A DNA stretch of 10,741 nt from JAENVU01 sp031422675 (GCA_031422675.1 JANPMG010000115.1:1-10741), one strand, 5' to 3'. Numbered from the stretch's first letter, positions 1-6,400 are shown. Notes: a model not told the origin generated them from the letters alone. A program made the numbers and translations.

Positions 1-944
1 GCCGGGAGATTCGCGACCGAGACCACATGGACGTCACGGCTGACGAAGACGTGATCCACCCGCGCCATCGCAGGGAGTACTGCAAGCAGGCCGTGGGCCC
101 GGAAGCGCAATGACCGAGTCAGACCCTTCCCAGCGGTCCGATGACCGTCGCGCGCCCCTGCCTGCTGGAGCGGGCGGGTGAAGCCGGGCCGAAACGTGGT
201 GGCGTTGAAATCGCCCACGATCGCGAACGGGGGTTCGAGCGCGGCCACATACTTACCCAGCGCAGTCATCTCGGCGCGCCACGAGCGGTAGCCTCGGGGC
301 TCGAGTAATGCGGTCAGGTGGACGGCCACGACGTCGAGATCCCGAACACCACACCGGACCGTGGCGTGCACGATACGGAGCGCGCCGTTCTCGACGACGG
401 TCGAACCGGCGCGCAACGCGATGCGCGACGCGATGGCGATCTCGTAATCCGGTCGCGTCGACGGCGCATCGACCGCATGGTGGTAGGTCCCGGCCGCACC
501 GGTGTGGGTGAACTCCGCCATGAACGATTCGTTGCGTTCGGTGAGAACGAGCAGATCAGCATCGGCGGCAACCAGGCGGGCCACCGACCGGGCGGGGGTG
601 CGATTCCCCACGAACACGTTGGCGACGGCGACGCTCACCTGCGACGCCGACGCGATCCAGGCCGGGGCGCGATCGGCCACCACGCGCGGAATGAGAATGG
701 CCACGTGGTACACGCCGAGCAGCGCGGCGAGGATCGCCACAGCCCAGGCGCGAGTGAGGAGCGCCACGACGAGCACCGCCCAAACGGCGGCGAGATTCAC
801 CGGCAACATGTCGTGAAGGACCGCCAGCACGACGAAGCGATTCATCCGCGTGATCGCCGTGAGCACACTGAGCGCGAGGAACGTCACCACCCCCCACAAG
901 AAGACCTGCACGGGCGGACCGTATCGAGCCGGAGAACCAAACAC
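1..944 (-). CDS. Membrane-anchored endonuclease/exonuclease/phosphatase (EEP) family protein, VanJ-like, 3' end cut by window edge
   Basis: I translated this frame by hand on the minus strand. It is open from a GTG at 944 to the left edge (314 codons visible) and its stop lies outside the window. The N-terminus has about three hydrophobic segments (roughly residues 14-31, 37-63 and 68-86). An EEP catalytic domain follows: a strand ending in ANVFVGN (about 108-114), a catalytic-type Glu in LTERN (Glu136), VAVHLTAL with His209, GDFNA (244-248, Asp245 and Asn247) and a C-terminal VDHVFVS (Asp297-His298). Three transmembrane segments before an EEP domain is the layout of VanJ-type and related membrane phosphatases, so the active site probably faces outward and may act on a lipid-linked phosphate; that role is inference. 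An in-frame stop at 966-968 bounds the start. GTG at 911 is an alternative that still keeps the first helix. It is divergent from the phosphotransferase at 991. Confidence 0.85.
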   Translation of the reverse strand, partial: MFGSPARYGPPVQVFLWGVVTFLALSVLTAITRMNRFVVLAVLHDMLPVNLAAVWAVLVVALLTRAWAVAILAALLGVYHVAILIPRVVADRAPAWIASASQVSVAVANVFVGNRTPARSVARLVAADADLLVLTERNESFMAEFTHTGAAGTYHHAVDAPSTRPDYEIAIASRIALRAGSTVVENGALRIVHATVRCGVRDLDVVAVHLTALLEPRGYRSWRAEMTALGKYVAALEPPFAIVGDFNATTFRPGFTRPLQQAGARDGHRTAGKGLTRSLRFRAHGLLAVLPAMARVDHVFVSRDVHVVSVANLP

Positions 945-990
945 GAGTTGGGTGCGCCGTTGCGCTCACGCGGCCGGGCATCATGGCTCG

Positions 991-2100
991 GTGATCGTCC
1001 CCGCCGAGATCAAGGAAGCGGTCGTCCGACGCTTCGGTGATGTCGATGCCACCTTCGAGTCGTTCGCGCACAACGAGACGCTGACCGACGGCGTCTGGCG
1101 CGTGCGGGCCGGAAACGATTCGGTGATCGTGAAGCGACTCCGCCCACCCGACGCGGCGGGCGACACGCCGTGGGCCCGGCATTGGACCGAGCGATCGACC
1201 GAACCGCGGCACTGGAACTATTGGAACCGAGAAGCGCAGGCGTACGAGTCCGGGATTGTCGCCGTCTTCGAGGCCGACGGAATCCGCGCGCCGGATTGCA
1301 TCGCCGTCGAGAGGCACCCGCAGGGTGTGGACCTCTGGCTCGAGGATGTGCAGGGCGTGCCCGGTGAGACATGGGATCTCCCGAGCTATGCCCGCGCCGC
1401 CGAGGCGCTCGGCGCGGGCCAGGCGCGCGTATCGGGACTCGAGTCAGGGCCCTCGTTCCCGTGCCTGAGCCAGAACTTCCTCGAGGACTACAGCCGCGAG
1501 AAGCCGGTGGACTGGACGCTCCTGCATTCGGACCCGGCCTGGAACCACCACCTCGTTCGCGACCATTTCCCGGCCGAACTCCGTGGCGCGGCCTCGATGC
1601 TGCACGAATCACGCGACGCGCTCTACGCCCTCACGGCCCGGCTGCCCCGCATGCTCTCGCATCTCGACTTCTGGTCCAAGAATCTGATCGAGACGCCGAG
1701 CGGCATCGTCGCGATCGACTGGGCTTTCGTCGGCGACGGCGCCATCGGCGAAGACGTCGGCAACCTGATCCTCGACGCCGTGTTCGACCACTTCGTCGAC
1801 GCTGCGCTCCTGCCTGAACTCGAGGTTGCGGTGTTCGATGGCTACCTCGCCGGGCTTCGGCGCGGCGGCTGGACCGGCGACGAGCGGGTCGCTCGGCTCG
1901 GCATGCATGCCTCGGCGATCAAGTACGACTGGCTCACGCCTTTCATGCTCGCCCGCGCTACCGCTGATCGGCAGATGGCCTACGGCGGCATGGTGGAGGT
2001 GGACGCTGCGCACCGATTCGCACAACGGGGCGCGGCACTGCTCCACGCCACCGGTTGGGCAGAACAGGCGCTGGCCGCGGCGCGACACCTGGACGGGTGA
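991..2100 (+). CDS. APH-fold phosphotransferase family protein
   Basis: This 369-residue protein of the aminoglycoside phosphotransferase/choline kinase fold transfers phosphate from ATP to a small hydroxylated substrate that cannot be named here. Visible kinase features are the nucleotide-lobe lysine in VIVKRL (Lys48), the catalytic loop SHLDFWSKN (His224, Asp226, Asn231) and the metal-binding IDWAFVGDG (Asp243), followed by the helix GEDVGNLILD typical of the family. I chose GTG at 991 because the protein begins there with the normal pre-domain helix. The same frame is open back to an ATG at 850, but that extension would lie antisense within the EEP gene and is low-complexity. No strong ribosome-binding site precedes 991, so translation may be leaderless or weak. 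It ends 8 bases before the convergent acetyltransferase. The fold does not imply antibiotic resistance. Confidence 0.85.
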   Translation: MIVPAEIKEAVVRRFGDVDATFESFAHNETLTDGVWRVRAGNDSVIVKRLRPPDAAGDTPWARHWTERSTEPRHWNYWNREAQAYESGIVAVFEADGIRAPDCIAVERHPQGVDLWLEDVQGVPGETWDLPSYARAAEALGAGQARVSGLESGPSFPCLSQNFLEDYSREKPVDWTLLHSDPAWNHHLVRDHFPAELRGAASMLHESRDALYALTARLPRMLSHLDFWSKNLIETPSGIVAIDWAFVGDGAIGEDVGNLILDAVFDHFVDAALLPELEVAVFDGYLAGLRRGGWTGDERVARLGMHASAIKYDWLTPFMLARATADRQMAYGGMVEVDAAHRFAQRGAALLHATGWAEQALAAARHLDG

Positions 2101-2108
2101 CCTTCGAT

Positions 2109-2411
2109 TCAGACGTCGACCAGCAGGTCGCGATACTCCGGATGGGACGAGATGAAATCGGCGACGTACCAACAGGTCGGTTCGACGCGCCGGCCGCGAG
2201 ACCGCAGGTCATCGAGCGCACCGGCCACCACGTGGGCGGCGACGGCCTGGCCGCGATGGACGGGCTCGGTGTAGGTGTGATGCATGACCACGTGATCACC
2301 CGCGTCGCGGTACTCGACAAACCCCACGACGTGGCCCTCCGACACGGCTTCGTACCGATCGTGGGCCGGCGCGTGACGCACCGTGACCGGCGGTTCGTAG
2401 CCATCAGTCAT
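2109..2411 (-). CDS. Small GNAT-like N-acetyltransferase (YidJ/Acetyltransf_CG type)
   Basis: This 100-residue single-domain protein matches the short GCN5-related acetyltransferases of the YidJ/Gcn5-like group, which use acetyl-CoA. The order of motifs fits: DRYEAVSEGHVVGFVEYR (about 18-35) as the first strands, HHTYTEPVHRGQAVAAHVV (about 44-62) as the CoA-binding turn and helix, and the group's C-terminal signature CWYVADFISSHPEY (80-93). The usual Q/RxxGxG/A pyrophosphate loop reads RGQAVA, with Ala56 where the first Gly normally sits, so CoA binding may be altered. The start ATG at 2411 has GAGGGG upstream on the minus strand. The gene converges on the phosphotransferase and is divergent from the DUF2267 gene across 168 bases. 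The substrate is unknown. Confidence 0.82.
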   Translation of the reverse strand: MTDGYEPPVTVRHAPAHDRYEAVSEGHVVGFVEYRDAGDHVVMHHTYTEPVHRGQAVAAHVVAGALDDLRSRGRRVEPTCWYVADFISSHPEYRDLLVDV

Positions 2412-2579
2412 TGCGTCAGTCCCCTCATGTGATCACGGTTCCCGGCGGACCGGAACGACAAACGCCAGGTTGCCCAACTCCGGTAGGCCCGAGCCCGGCG
2501 GGTTTGGCCAACCGTGAGGCGGGAACGATCCTTGCACCGGGACCCGCCACCCGATCGACCAACGAAGGAACTTGCTGCG

Positions 2580-3215
2580 GTGAATTACAACGACATGATG
2601 AGAAACGTTGCCGGTTCGACCGGTCTCACCCGTCGCCAAGCCGATGAAGCCGTGGTGACCACGCTCACCGTCCTCGCGGAGATCATCTCGGCGGACGAGA
2701 CGCGAGACCTCCTCGCCCAGTTGCCGAAGTCGTTTCGCGAACGGGTGCCGCTCAGCGGCACCACGCTTCCGATGCGGCCGATCGAGTTCCTGGCCCGAGT
2801 CTCGGACCTCACGCCGAACCCCGCCGACATCGACGTCGAGACCAAGGTGCGCGCGGTCTTCGCGGTCCTGACCCAGGCGGTCAACTCCGGCGAGATGAAC
2901 GACATCGCCGAGGAACTCGGCGATGAGTTCGCTGACCTGCTGGACCGCACGCAACGCGTCGAGCGCGAGGCCGCTCGCGAGACTCTCGATCCACCGGTCG
3001 ACACTGTTGATCCGCAGACCGACTTCGAACCGCGGGTCGACTTCGAACCGTTCGATCAGCCGGCCCCCACGGTGATCGCCAACGGCCACTCCGGTGGTCG
3101 ATCACTCGTAGACCTCGCGCTCTCAGTACCGGTCGCCTTTGCCCATCTGGCCATCGGCATCCTCCGCAAGCCGGTCCAATCCGGCATCGATCTCATCGAC
3201 GGCGCGCGCCGCTGA
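2580..3215 (+). CDS. DUF2267 domain protein
   Basis: The 211-residue protein starts with a DUF2267 helical unit: MNYNDMMRNVAGSTGL, then RRQADEAVVTTLTVLAE and the LLAQLPKSFRE signature (about 44-54). A second, weaker half-repeat follows (about 66-122: IEFLARV, VRAVFAVLTQAV, DIAEELGDEFADLL). After a charged segment comes a Pro/Asp-rich linker with a duplicated DFEP (about 148-160), then a hydrophobic or amphipathic tail (about 176-196, LALSVPVAFAHLAIGIL) that could touch the membrane. The molecular role of DUF2267 is not established. I chose GTG at 2580 because the domain begins exactly there and GAAGGAA lies 9 bases upstream (2564-2570). The frame is open upstream to a GTG at 2514, but that adds only Arg/Pro-rich sequence. 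It is followed after 84 bases by the ParB-like gene on the same strand. Confidence 0.85.
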   Translation: MNYNDMMRNVAGSTGLTRRQADEAVVTTLTVLAEIISADETRDLLAQLPKSFRERVPLSGTTLPMRPIEFLARVSDLTPNPADIDVETKVRAVFAVLTQAVNSGEMNDIAEELGDEFADLLDRTQRVEREAARETLDPPVDTVDPQTDFEPRVDFEPFDQPAPTVIANGHSGGRSLVDLALSVPVAFAHLAIGILRKPVQSGIDLIDGARR

Positions 3216-3299
3216 GCCCGGACCGAGTGAGAAGTGCTCGATCACCCGCCGGACCCGGGCTCTGGTTCGATCCGCGTCTCGCGCGCGGAGAACCGCTCC

Positions 3300-3761
3300 A
3301 TGTCGGATGAACACTTTGATCTCGACGGCGCGCGTCGCGCCACGGCGAAGAACGAGACCGCACTGTGGGTGGGTCGTCTGCTTGCGAGCCCGGGGAGCGA
3401 CAACGCCATCCTCGCGGCTGCGTTGGCCCAGACCGAGCACTGGTGGGTCGGCCCGGTCTCGGTACCGGTCGACGATCTCGTCCGTTTGGCCGGTCCGGAG
3501 GACGACGCGCTCGTCGAAATCGACACGGAGGAATGGGAAGCGGACGTCTCCGCAATGACCGAGAGCGTGGAAGAAGGATGGGAACCGCCGCCGCTCCTCG
3601 CCGAGTATCAGGACGGACGGCTGCTCCTCCAGGACGGCAACCATCGCTACGAGGCACTGGTACGCGAAGGTTCCTCTGCGGCTTGGGTCCTCATCTATTT
3701 CGACGATCCGACCGCTCGTGACGAATACCTCCGCGAGCACACCGACAACGTCCCGGCATGA
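3300..3761 (+). CDS. Small ParB/sulfiredoxin-fold (ParB N-terminal-like) protein
   Basis: This acidic 153-residue protein has a C-terminal half resembling the ParB/sulfiredoxin superfamily: PPLLAEYQDGRLLLQDGNHR (about 97-116) followed by YEALVREG and AAWVLIYF. The D-G-N-H-R element (Asp112 to Arg116) sits where ParB and sulfiredoxin proteins carry the GxxR/GNHR nucleotide-binding loop. The N-terminal half (about 1-65) is unrecognised and contains WWVGPVSVPVDDLVRL. No DNA-binding helix-turn-helix is evident, so a chromosome-partition role is unlikely; a nucleotide-binding or modifying role is only inference. ATG at 3300 has GGAG 9 bases upstream (3287-3290). An upstream GTG at 3234 would add 22 residues of unlike composition. 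It lies 84 bases after the DUF2267 gene and 129 bases before the ABC transporter, so co-transcription is possible. Confidence 0.72.
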   Translation: MSDEHFDLDGARRATAKNETALWVGRLLASPGSDNAILAAALAQTEHWWVGPVSVPVDDLVRLAGPEDDALVEIDTEEWEADVSAMTESVEEGWEPPPLLAEYQDGRLLLQDGNHRYEALVREGSSAAWVLIYFDDPTARDEYLREHTDNVPA

Positions 3762-3852
3762 TCTCTGATTGCACAGTTTCTTCCGCACCACCTTCCCCTC
3801 GGCACCCCGGTCACCATCAAGGCGTAACCGAGGCCGCGGTCCGGCCGATATT

Positions 3853-3866
3853 CCTCGACCGCGAGG
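3853..3866. repeat. Short inverted repeat upstream of the ABC transporter genes
   Basis: CCTCG (3853-3857) and CGAGG (3862-3866) form a perfect 5-base inverted repeat around ACCG. It sits 24 bases before the ATPase start codon, in the 129-base gap after the ParB-like gene. It could be a small operator or a 5' leader hairpin. In sequence this GC-rich such repeats also arise by chance, and no regulator gene adjoins it. Confidence 0.3.
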
Positions 3867-3890
3867 TGACCCGAGGACCAGACTGGCGCC

Positions 3891-4883
3891 ATGGCAGGTT
3901 CAGGGGCCGCGCTGGAGATCGATTCGCTCGTGAAGCGATACGGCGATCACGTGGCGCTCGACGGCGTGAGCCTCACGATCGAACCGGGCGAGGTGTGTGG
4001 GTTGCTCGGTCCGAACGGCGCGGGCAAGACCACGCTCGTCTCGATTGTGGCCGGACTCCGTCGCCCCAGCGCGGGTTCCGTACGCGTCGCCGGTACCGAC
4101 GTGACCACGGGCGGGCGGGCGACCCGCGCGCTGGTGGGGCTCGCGGCGCAAGAGACCGGGATCTATCCGACGATCACCGTGCGCGAGAACCTCGTGTGTT
4201 TCGCCGATCTCGCCGGATACCGCAACGCCCAACGCGAGCAGCGCATCGACGAAGTCGCCGAGATTCTCGAACTGACCGAGCTCCTGCCCCGCCTCGCCCG
4301 GCACCTCTCGGGTGGCGAGAAGCGGCGGCTCCACACCGCGATGGCCCTGCTGCACCGGCCGCGGGTGTTGTTGCTGGACGAGCCGACAACCGGGGTGGAC
4401 GTTGCGACCCGTGCGCGTCTACTCGCAGCCGTCACCGCGCTCGCCGAGGCCGACGGGACCGCCGTCGTCTACTCCACGCACTATCTACCCGAGATCGAAG
4501 AACTCGGCGCGACGGTTGCGATCCTCGATCGCGGTCGGTTCCTCGCCCGCGGTCAACTTCACCAGCTCGTCGCCGCCCACGGATCGGGCGAACTCGAGAT
4601 CACGTTCGACGGACCCGCACCATCGATCGAGGGCACCCGGTTCGAGACGGACGGGTGCGTGTTGCGCCTCGCGACCGAACAACCGGGAACCGCGATGGCC
4701 GATCTCATCGGTCGGCTCCACACCGACGCCGAGCGAGTGATCTCGGTCGATGTGCGCCGCCCGAGCCTGGAGAGCGTGTTCATGAATCTGACCGGGCGTC
4801 GCTACTCCGCCGACGCCGATGGCGCGACGGATATCGCTACCGATTCGCCTACCGAGACCGATGCCGACCGGAGCGCGTCGTGA
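3891..4883 (+). CDS. ABC-2 type exporter, ATP-binding subunit (DrrA-like)
   Basis: This 330-residue ABC ATPase energises export by the permease encoded next. All nucleotide-binding elements are present: Walker A GPNGAGKTT (40-48), Q-loop Gln87 in GLAAQETG, signature LSGGEKRRL (139-147), Walker B VLLLDEPTTGVD (159-170) and H-loop His197 in YSTHY. A C-terminal extension (about 230-310) with the LESVFMNLTGR element is typical of DrrA/CcmA-type drug and antibiotic exporters. Residues after about 311 are an Asp/Ala/Thr-rich tail. The ATG at 3891 is placed correctly before ALEIDSLVKRYG. The nearest SD-like bases (CGAGGA) are farther upstream than usual. The stop overlaps the permease start (GTGA, 4880-4883), indicating translational coupling. 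The exported substrate cannot be inferred. A long frame on the same strand through this gene, reading into the permease, is a high-GC artefact. Confidence 0.93.
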   Translation: MAGSGAALEIDSLVKRYGDHVALDGVSLTIEPGEVCGLLGPNGAGKTTLVSIVAGLRRPSAGSVRVAGTDVTTGGRATRALVGLAAQETGIYPTITVRENLVCFADLAGYRNAQREQRIDEVAEILELTELLPRLARHLSGGEKRRLHTAMALLHRPRVLLLDEPTTGVDVATRARLLAAVTALAEADGTAVVYSTHYLPEIEELGATVAILDRGRFLARGQLHQLVAAHGSGELEITFDGPAPSIEGTRFETDGCVLRLATEQPGTAMADLIGRLHTDAERVISVDVRRPSLESVFMNLTGRRYSADADGATDIATDSPTETDADRSAS

Positions 4884-5665
4884 CCGATTCCAGCCTTGCT
4901 CGCATCATGGCGATCGCGCGCCTCGACCTGCGAATCCTGCGTCGCGATCCCATGTTTCTTCTCATCTTCACGATCATGCCCCTCGGGTTCATGGCCTTCA
5001 CCAAGGGCGCCTACGGCGCGGCGATGAACGTGCGCTATCCGGGTGCCTCGTTGAACGGGGCCGAGCAGGTCGTCCCCGGCGCGGCCGTGCTGTTCAGCGG
5101 CTTTCTCGTCGGCAACCTCGGGTTCGCAGTGTTTCGTGAACACGCGTGGTCCACGTGGGAGCGACTGCGCGCGAGCCACCTCGAGACTTGGGAGCTGATG
5201 CTCGGCAAGAGCATCGCTCCGATCATCAGCCTCGCGGTTCAGCTCGCAGTGATGCTCGGCTTCGGAGGATTGATCTTCGACCTGGACATCAGAGGATCAC
5301 TCGCCGCGTTCCTCGCCGTCGCCGCGATGCTGGCGGTGATGGAGGTCGCACTCGCCTTCATGCTGCTCGCCATCTGCCGCTCGGTGCTGCAACTCAACGC
5401 CGCCACGAACCTGGGCGCAATGCTGCTCAGCGGGATCGGCGGCGCGGTCACCCCGGTGTACTTGCTGCCCGCGTGGGCGCAGCGGGTGGCACCGGCGACG
5501 CCGACGTACTGGGCGATGCGTGGCTTCCGCAGTGTGATCGTCGACGGCGCCGGGTTCGGGGCGATCGTCCTGCCCCTCGGCATGCTCGCCGGATTCACGA
5601 TCGTCTTCGCCGGCATTGCGGCGCTGCGGTTCGGCGTGGAGGAAGCCAAGCTTTCCTGGGCCTGA
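4880..5665 (+). CDS. ABC-2 type exporter, permease subunit (DrrB-like)
   Basis: This 261-residue membrane protein is the transmembrane partner of the preceding ATPase. Six hydrophobic segments can be read (about 25-41, 66-85, 111-133, 140-166, 172-197 and 226-250). The loop FREHAWSTWERLRASHLETW followed by ELMLGK (about 85-110) is the ABC2_membrane coupling element (RE..T.ERLRAS...LLGK). PVYLLPAWAQRVAPATPTYW (about 192-211) is the conserved stretch after the fifth helix. GTG at 4880 is the correct start: it overlaps the ATPase stop as GTGA and matches the family length. The frame is open much further upstream but would there be antisense-like arginine-rich translation inside the ATPase gene. 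One ATPase plus one permease of this size probably forms a homodimeric exporter. The gene ends 28 bases from the convergent csoR. Confidence 0.92.
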   Translation: MTDSSLARIMAIARLDLRILRRDPMFLLIFTIMPLGFMAFTKGAYGAAMNVRYPGASLNGAEQVVPGAAVLFSGFLVGNLGFAVFREHAWSTWERLRASHLETWELMLGKSIAPIISLAVQLAVMLGFGGLIFDLDIRGSLAAFLAVAAMLAVMEVALAFMLLAICRSVLQLNAATNLGAMLLSGIGGAVTPVYLLPAWAQRVAPATPTYWAMRGFRSVIVDGAGFGAIVLPLGMLAGFTIVFAGIAALRFGVEEAKLSWA

Positions 5666-5666
5666 T

Positions 5667-5686
5667 CGCTCGGGACCACCGGAGCG
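5667..5686. terminator. Possible bidirectional hairpin between convergent genes
   Basis: CGCTC (5667-5671) pairs with GAGCG (5682-5686). Two inner G-C pairs are possible if G5681 is bulged, leaving a 5-base loop. It lies in the 28 bases between the convergent ABC permease and csoR stops, where a terminator would be expected. There is no T-tract, so intrinsic termination is uncertain. Confidence 0.3.
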
Positions 5687-5693
5687 GCGAGTC

Positions 5694-5966
5694 TCAGGAC
5701 TTCACCAGGCGAGCAATCGCGGCCGACGCCTCGGCGATCTTGGCGTCCGCATCCGGGCCGCCACCGTCGATCGCGCCTCGGACGCAGTGATCCAGATGCG
5801 GGTCGAGCAGTTCGAGCGCCACCGCCTGGAGGGCGCGGCTCGCGGACGAGATCTGCGTGAGGATGTCGATGCAATAGGCGTCTTCGTCCACCATGCGCTC
5901 CAGCCCGCGCACCTGCCCTTCAATGCGCCGCAGCCGCGTTCGGATCGCCGCGTTGTCAGCCCGCAT
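5694..5966 (-). CDS. csoR: CsoR-family copper-sensing transcriptional repressor
   Basis: This 90-residue all-helical DUF156 protein belongs to the CsoR/RcnR family. Without metal such proteins bind an operator as tetramers; Cu(I) binding releases them. The core is visible as RTRLRRIEGQVRGLERMVDE (9-28), DAYCIDILTQISSASRALQA (29-48) and LLDPHLDHCVRGAI (53-66). The metal ligands Cys32, His57 and Cys61 have the exact C-x24-H-x3-C spacing of CsoR (Cys36, His61 and Cys65 in the M. tuberculosis protein), with the Tyr before the first Cys also kept (Tyr31). This argues for Cu(I), against RcnR-type Ni/Co sensing and against CstR persulfide sensing. ATG at 5966 has a perfect AGGAGG 6 bases upstream. 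The open frame runs 28 codons further but would cross the promoter and operator. It is divergent from a SHOCT membrane gene and convergent with the ABC permease. Confidence 0.93.
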   Translation of the reverse strand: MRADNAAIRTRLRRIEGQVRGLERMVDEDAYCIDILTQISSASRALQAVALELLDPHLDHCVRGAIDGGGPDADAKIAEASAAIARLVKS

Positions 5967-5972
5967 CACACG

Positions 5973-5978
5973 CCTCCT
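5973..5978 (-). promoter_or_regulatory. Consensus ribosome-binding site of csoR
   Basis: On the minus strand this reads AGGAGG, 6 bases before the ATG at 5966. It fixes the csoR start and rules out the longer open frame. Confidence 0.85.
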
Positions 5979-5980
5979 GT

Positions 5981-5997
5981 ATAGGGTAGGGGGGTAT
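5981..5997. promoter_or_regulatory. Candidate CsoR operator (G-tract pseudo-palindrome)
   Basis: The 17-base plus-strand sequence ATAGGGTAGGGGGGTAT has A/T-rich ends flanking a run of six G. It resembles known CsoR-type operators such as the Bacillus copZA site (ATACCCTACGGGGGTAT, from memory), matching it at the outer ATA, the central TA and the GGGGGTAT half. It lies between the csoR -10 element and its ribosome-binding site, where bound CsoR would block transcription. The location and base pattern are seen; CsoR binding is inferred. Confidence 0.65.
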
Positions 5998-6025
5998 TGT
6001 ATCGGGTGGATCTGGTCCGAGACAA
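5996..6025 (-). promoter_or_regulatory. Sigma70-like promoter of csoR
   Basis: On the minus strand TTGTCT (6025-6020) and TACAAT (6001-5996) are separated by 18 bases. They match the -35 consensus at 4 of 6 positions and the -10 at 5 of 6. The -10 abuts and slightly overlaps the candidate operator, which supports autorepression by CsoR. Confidence 0.6.
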
Positions 6026-6117
6026 CGACGCACACCGGTGATGCCGACATTGGGGACTTCCGCCTCTGCTACGCGGCGAGAACAACTCGTACTGTCAGCA
6101 ACGGAGCAACTCGACCC

Positions 6118-6122
6118 GGAGG
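6118..6122 (+). promoter_or_regulatory. Ribosome-binding site of the SHOCT gene
   Basis: GGAGG lies 6 bases before the ATG at 6129. It supports that start over the internal ATG at 6183. Confidence 0.75.
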
Positions 6123-6128
6123 TTCGTC

Positions 6129-6392
6129 ATGATCGGTTTCACGTCGCTCGTCGGCACCATTGCCCGATGGGACAACGATCACATGTGGGGCGGCGGCGCC
6201 TGGTTCTTCATGACCCTGATGATGTTGCTCGGAGTCGCAATCGTCGGCCTCGTCATCTGGCTCGTGGCCCGCGGTGGGCAACACCAACCGGCGTCGGGTC
6301 TCGAAGCGGCTCGGTCGATCCTGGCCGAGCGACTCGCCCGCGGCGAGATCCCGCCCGAGGAGTACCGAGAGCGGCTTCAACACCTTCAGTAG
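6129..6392 (+). CDS. Small SHOCT-domain membrane protein
   Basis: This 87-residue protein has one hydrophobic helix (about 24-47, AWFFMTLMMLLGVAIVGLVI followed by WLVA). After a short linker comes a C-terminal SHOCT motif (about 57-86: GLEAARSILAERLARGEI, then PPEEYRERLQHL). SHOCT is a short helical element found at the ends of bacterial proteins and in tiny membrane proteins; its function is poorly defined, with proposed roles in oligomerisation. An N-terminal DNDHMWGGG segment (His18, Met19) could bind metal, but that is speculation. It is divergent from csoR across 162 bases containing the CsoR operator-like site. Small SHOCT membrane proteins do occur beside copper-response genes, so co-regulation is plausible though not shown. 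The operator is more than 130 bases from this start, and I see no clear promoter for this direction. Confidence 0.82.
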   Translation: MIGFTSLVGTIARWDNDHMWGGGAWFFMTLMMLLGVAIVGLVIWLVARGGQHQPASGLEAARSILAERLARGEIPPEEYRERLQHLQ

Positions 6393-6400
6393 CGCGAGTC

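Noticed and set aside
850..990. Upstream extension of the phosphotransferase to an ATG at 850
   Set aside because: It would run antisense within the EEP membrane segment and adds 47 residues of low-complexity sequence before the domain; GTG at 991 fits better.
983..994. Three-codon minicistron ATG-GCT-CGG-TGA overlapping the GTG at 991
   Set aside because: Too short to tell from chance, and no ribosome-binding site precedes it.
318..1040. Long plus-strand open frame antisense to the EEP gene
   Set aside because: The minus strand reads a coherent membrane plus EEP protein with catalytic motifs here; the plus-strand translation is Arg/His/Gly-rich without any motif. High GC gives long antisense frames.
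2429..2436. GTGATCAC palindrome upstream of the GNAT gene, recalling a half CRP-type site
   Set aside because: Only 8 bases with no matching flanks; expected by chance.
2501..2526. GGTTT-N16-GGGAAC, recalling a SigB/SigF-like stress promoter before the DUF2267 gene
   Set aside because: The -10 half matches only partly (GGGAAC against GGGTAT); not strong enough to call.
3123..3791. Minus-strand open frame of 222 codons across the DUF2267 and ParB-like genes
   Set aside because: It is antisense to two genes with recognisable domains and has no motif of its own.
3695..3892. Minus-strand 65-codon open frame before the ABC transporter
   Set aside because: No recognisable motif, half of it is antisense to the ParB-like gene, and no convincing ribosome-binding site.
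3758..4879. Long upstream extension of the ABC permease frame
   Set aside because: Arg-rich out-of-frame translation of the ATPase gene; the permease begins at the GTGA overlap at 4880.
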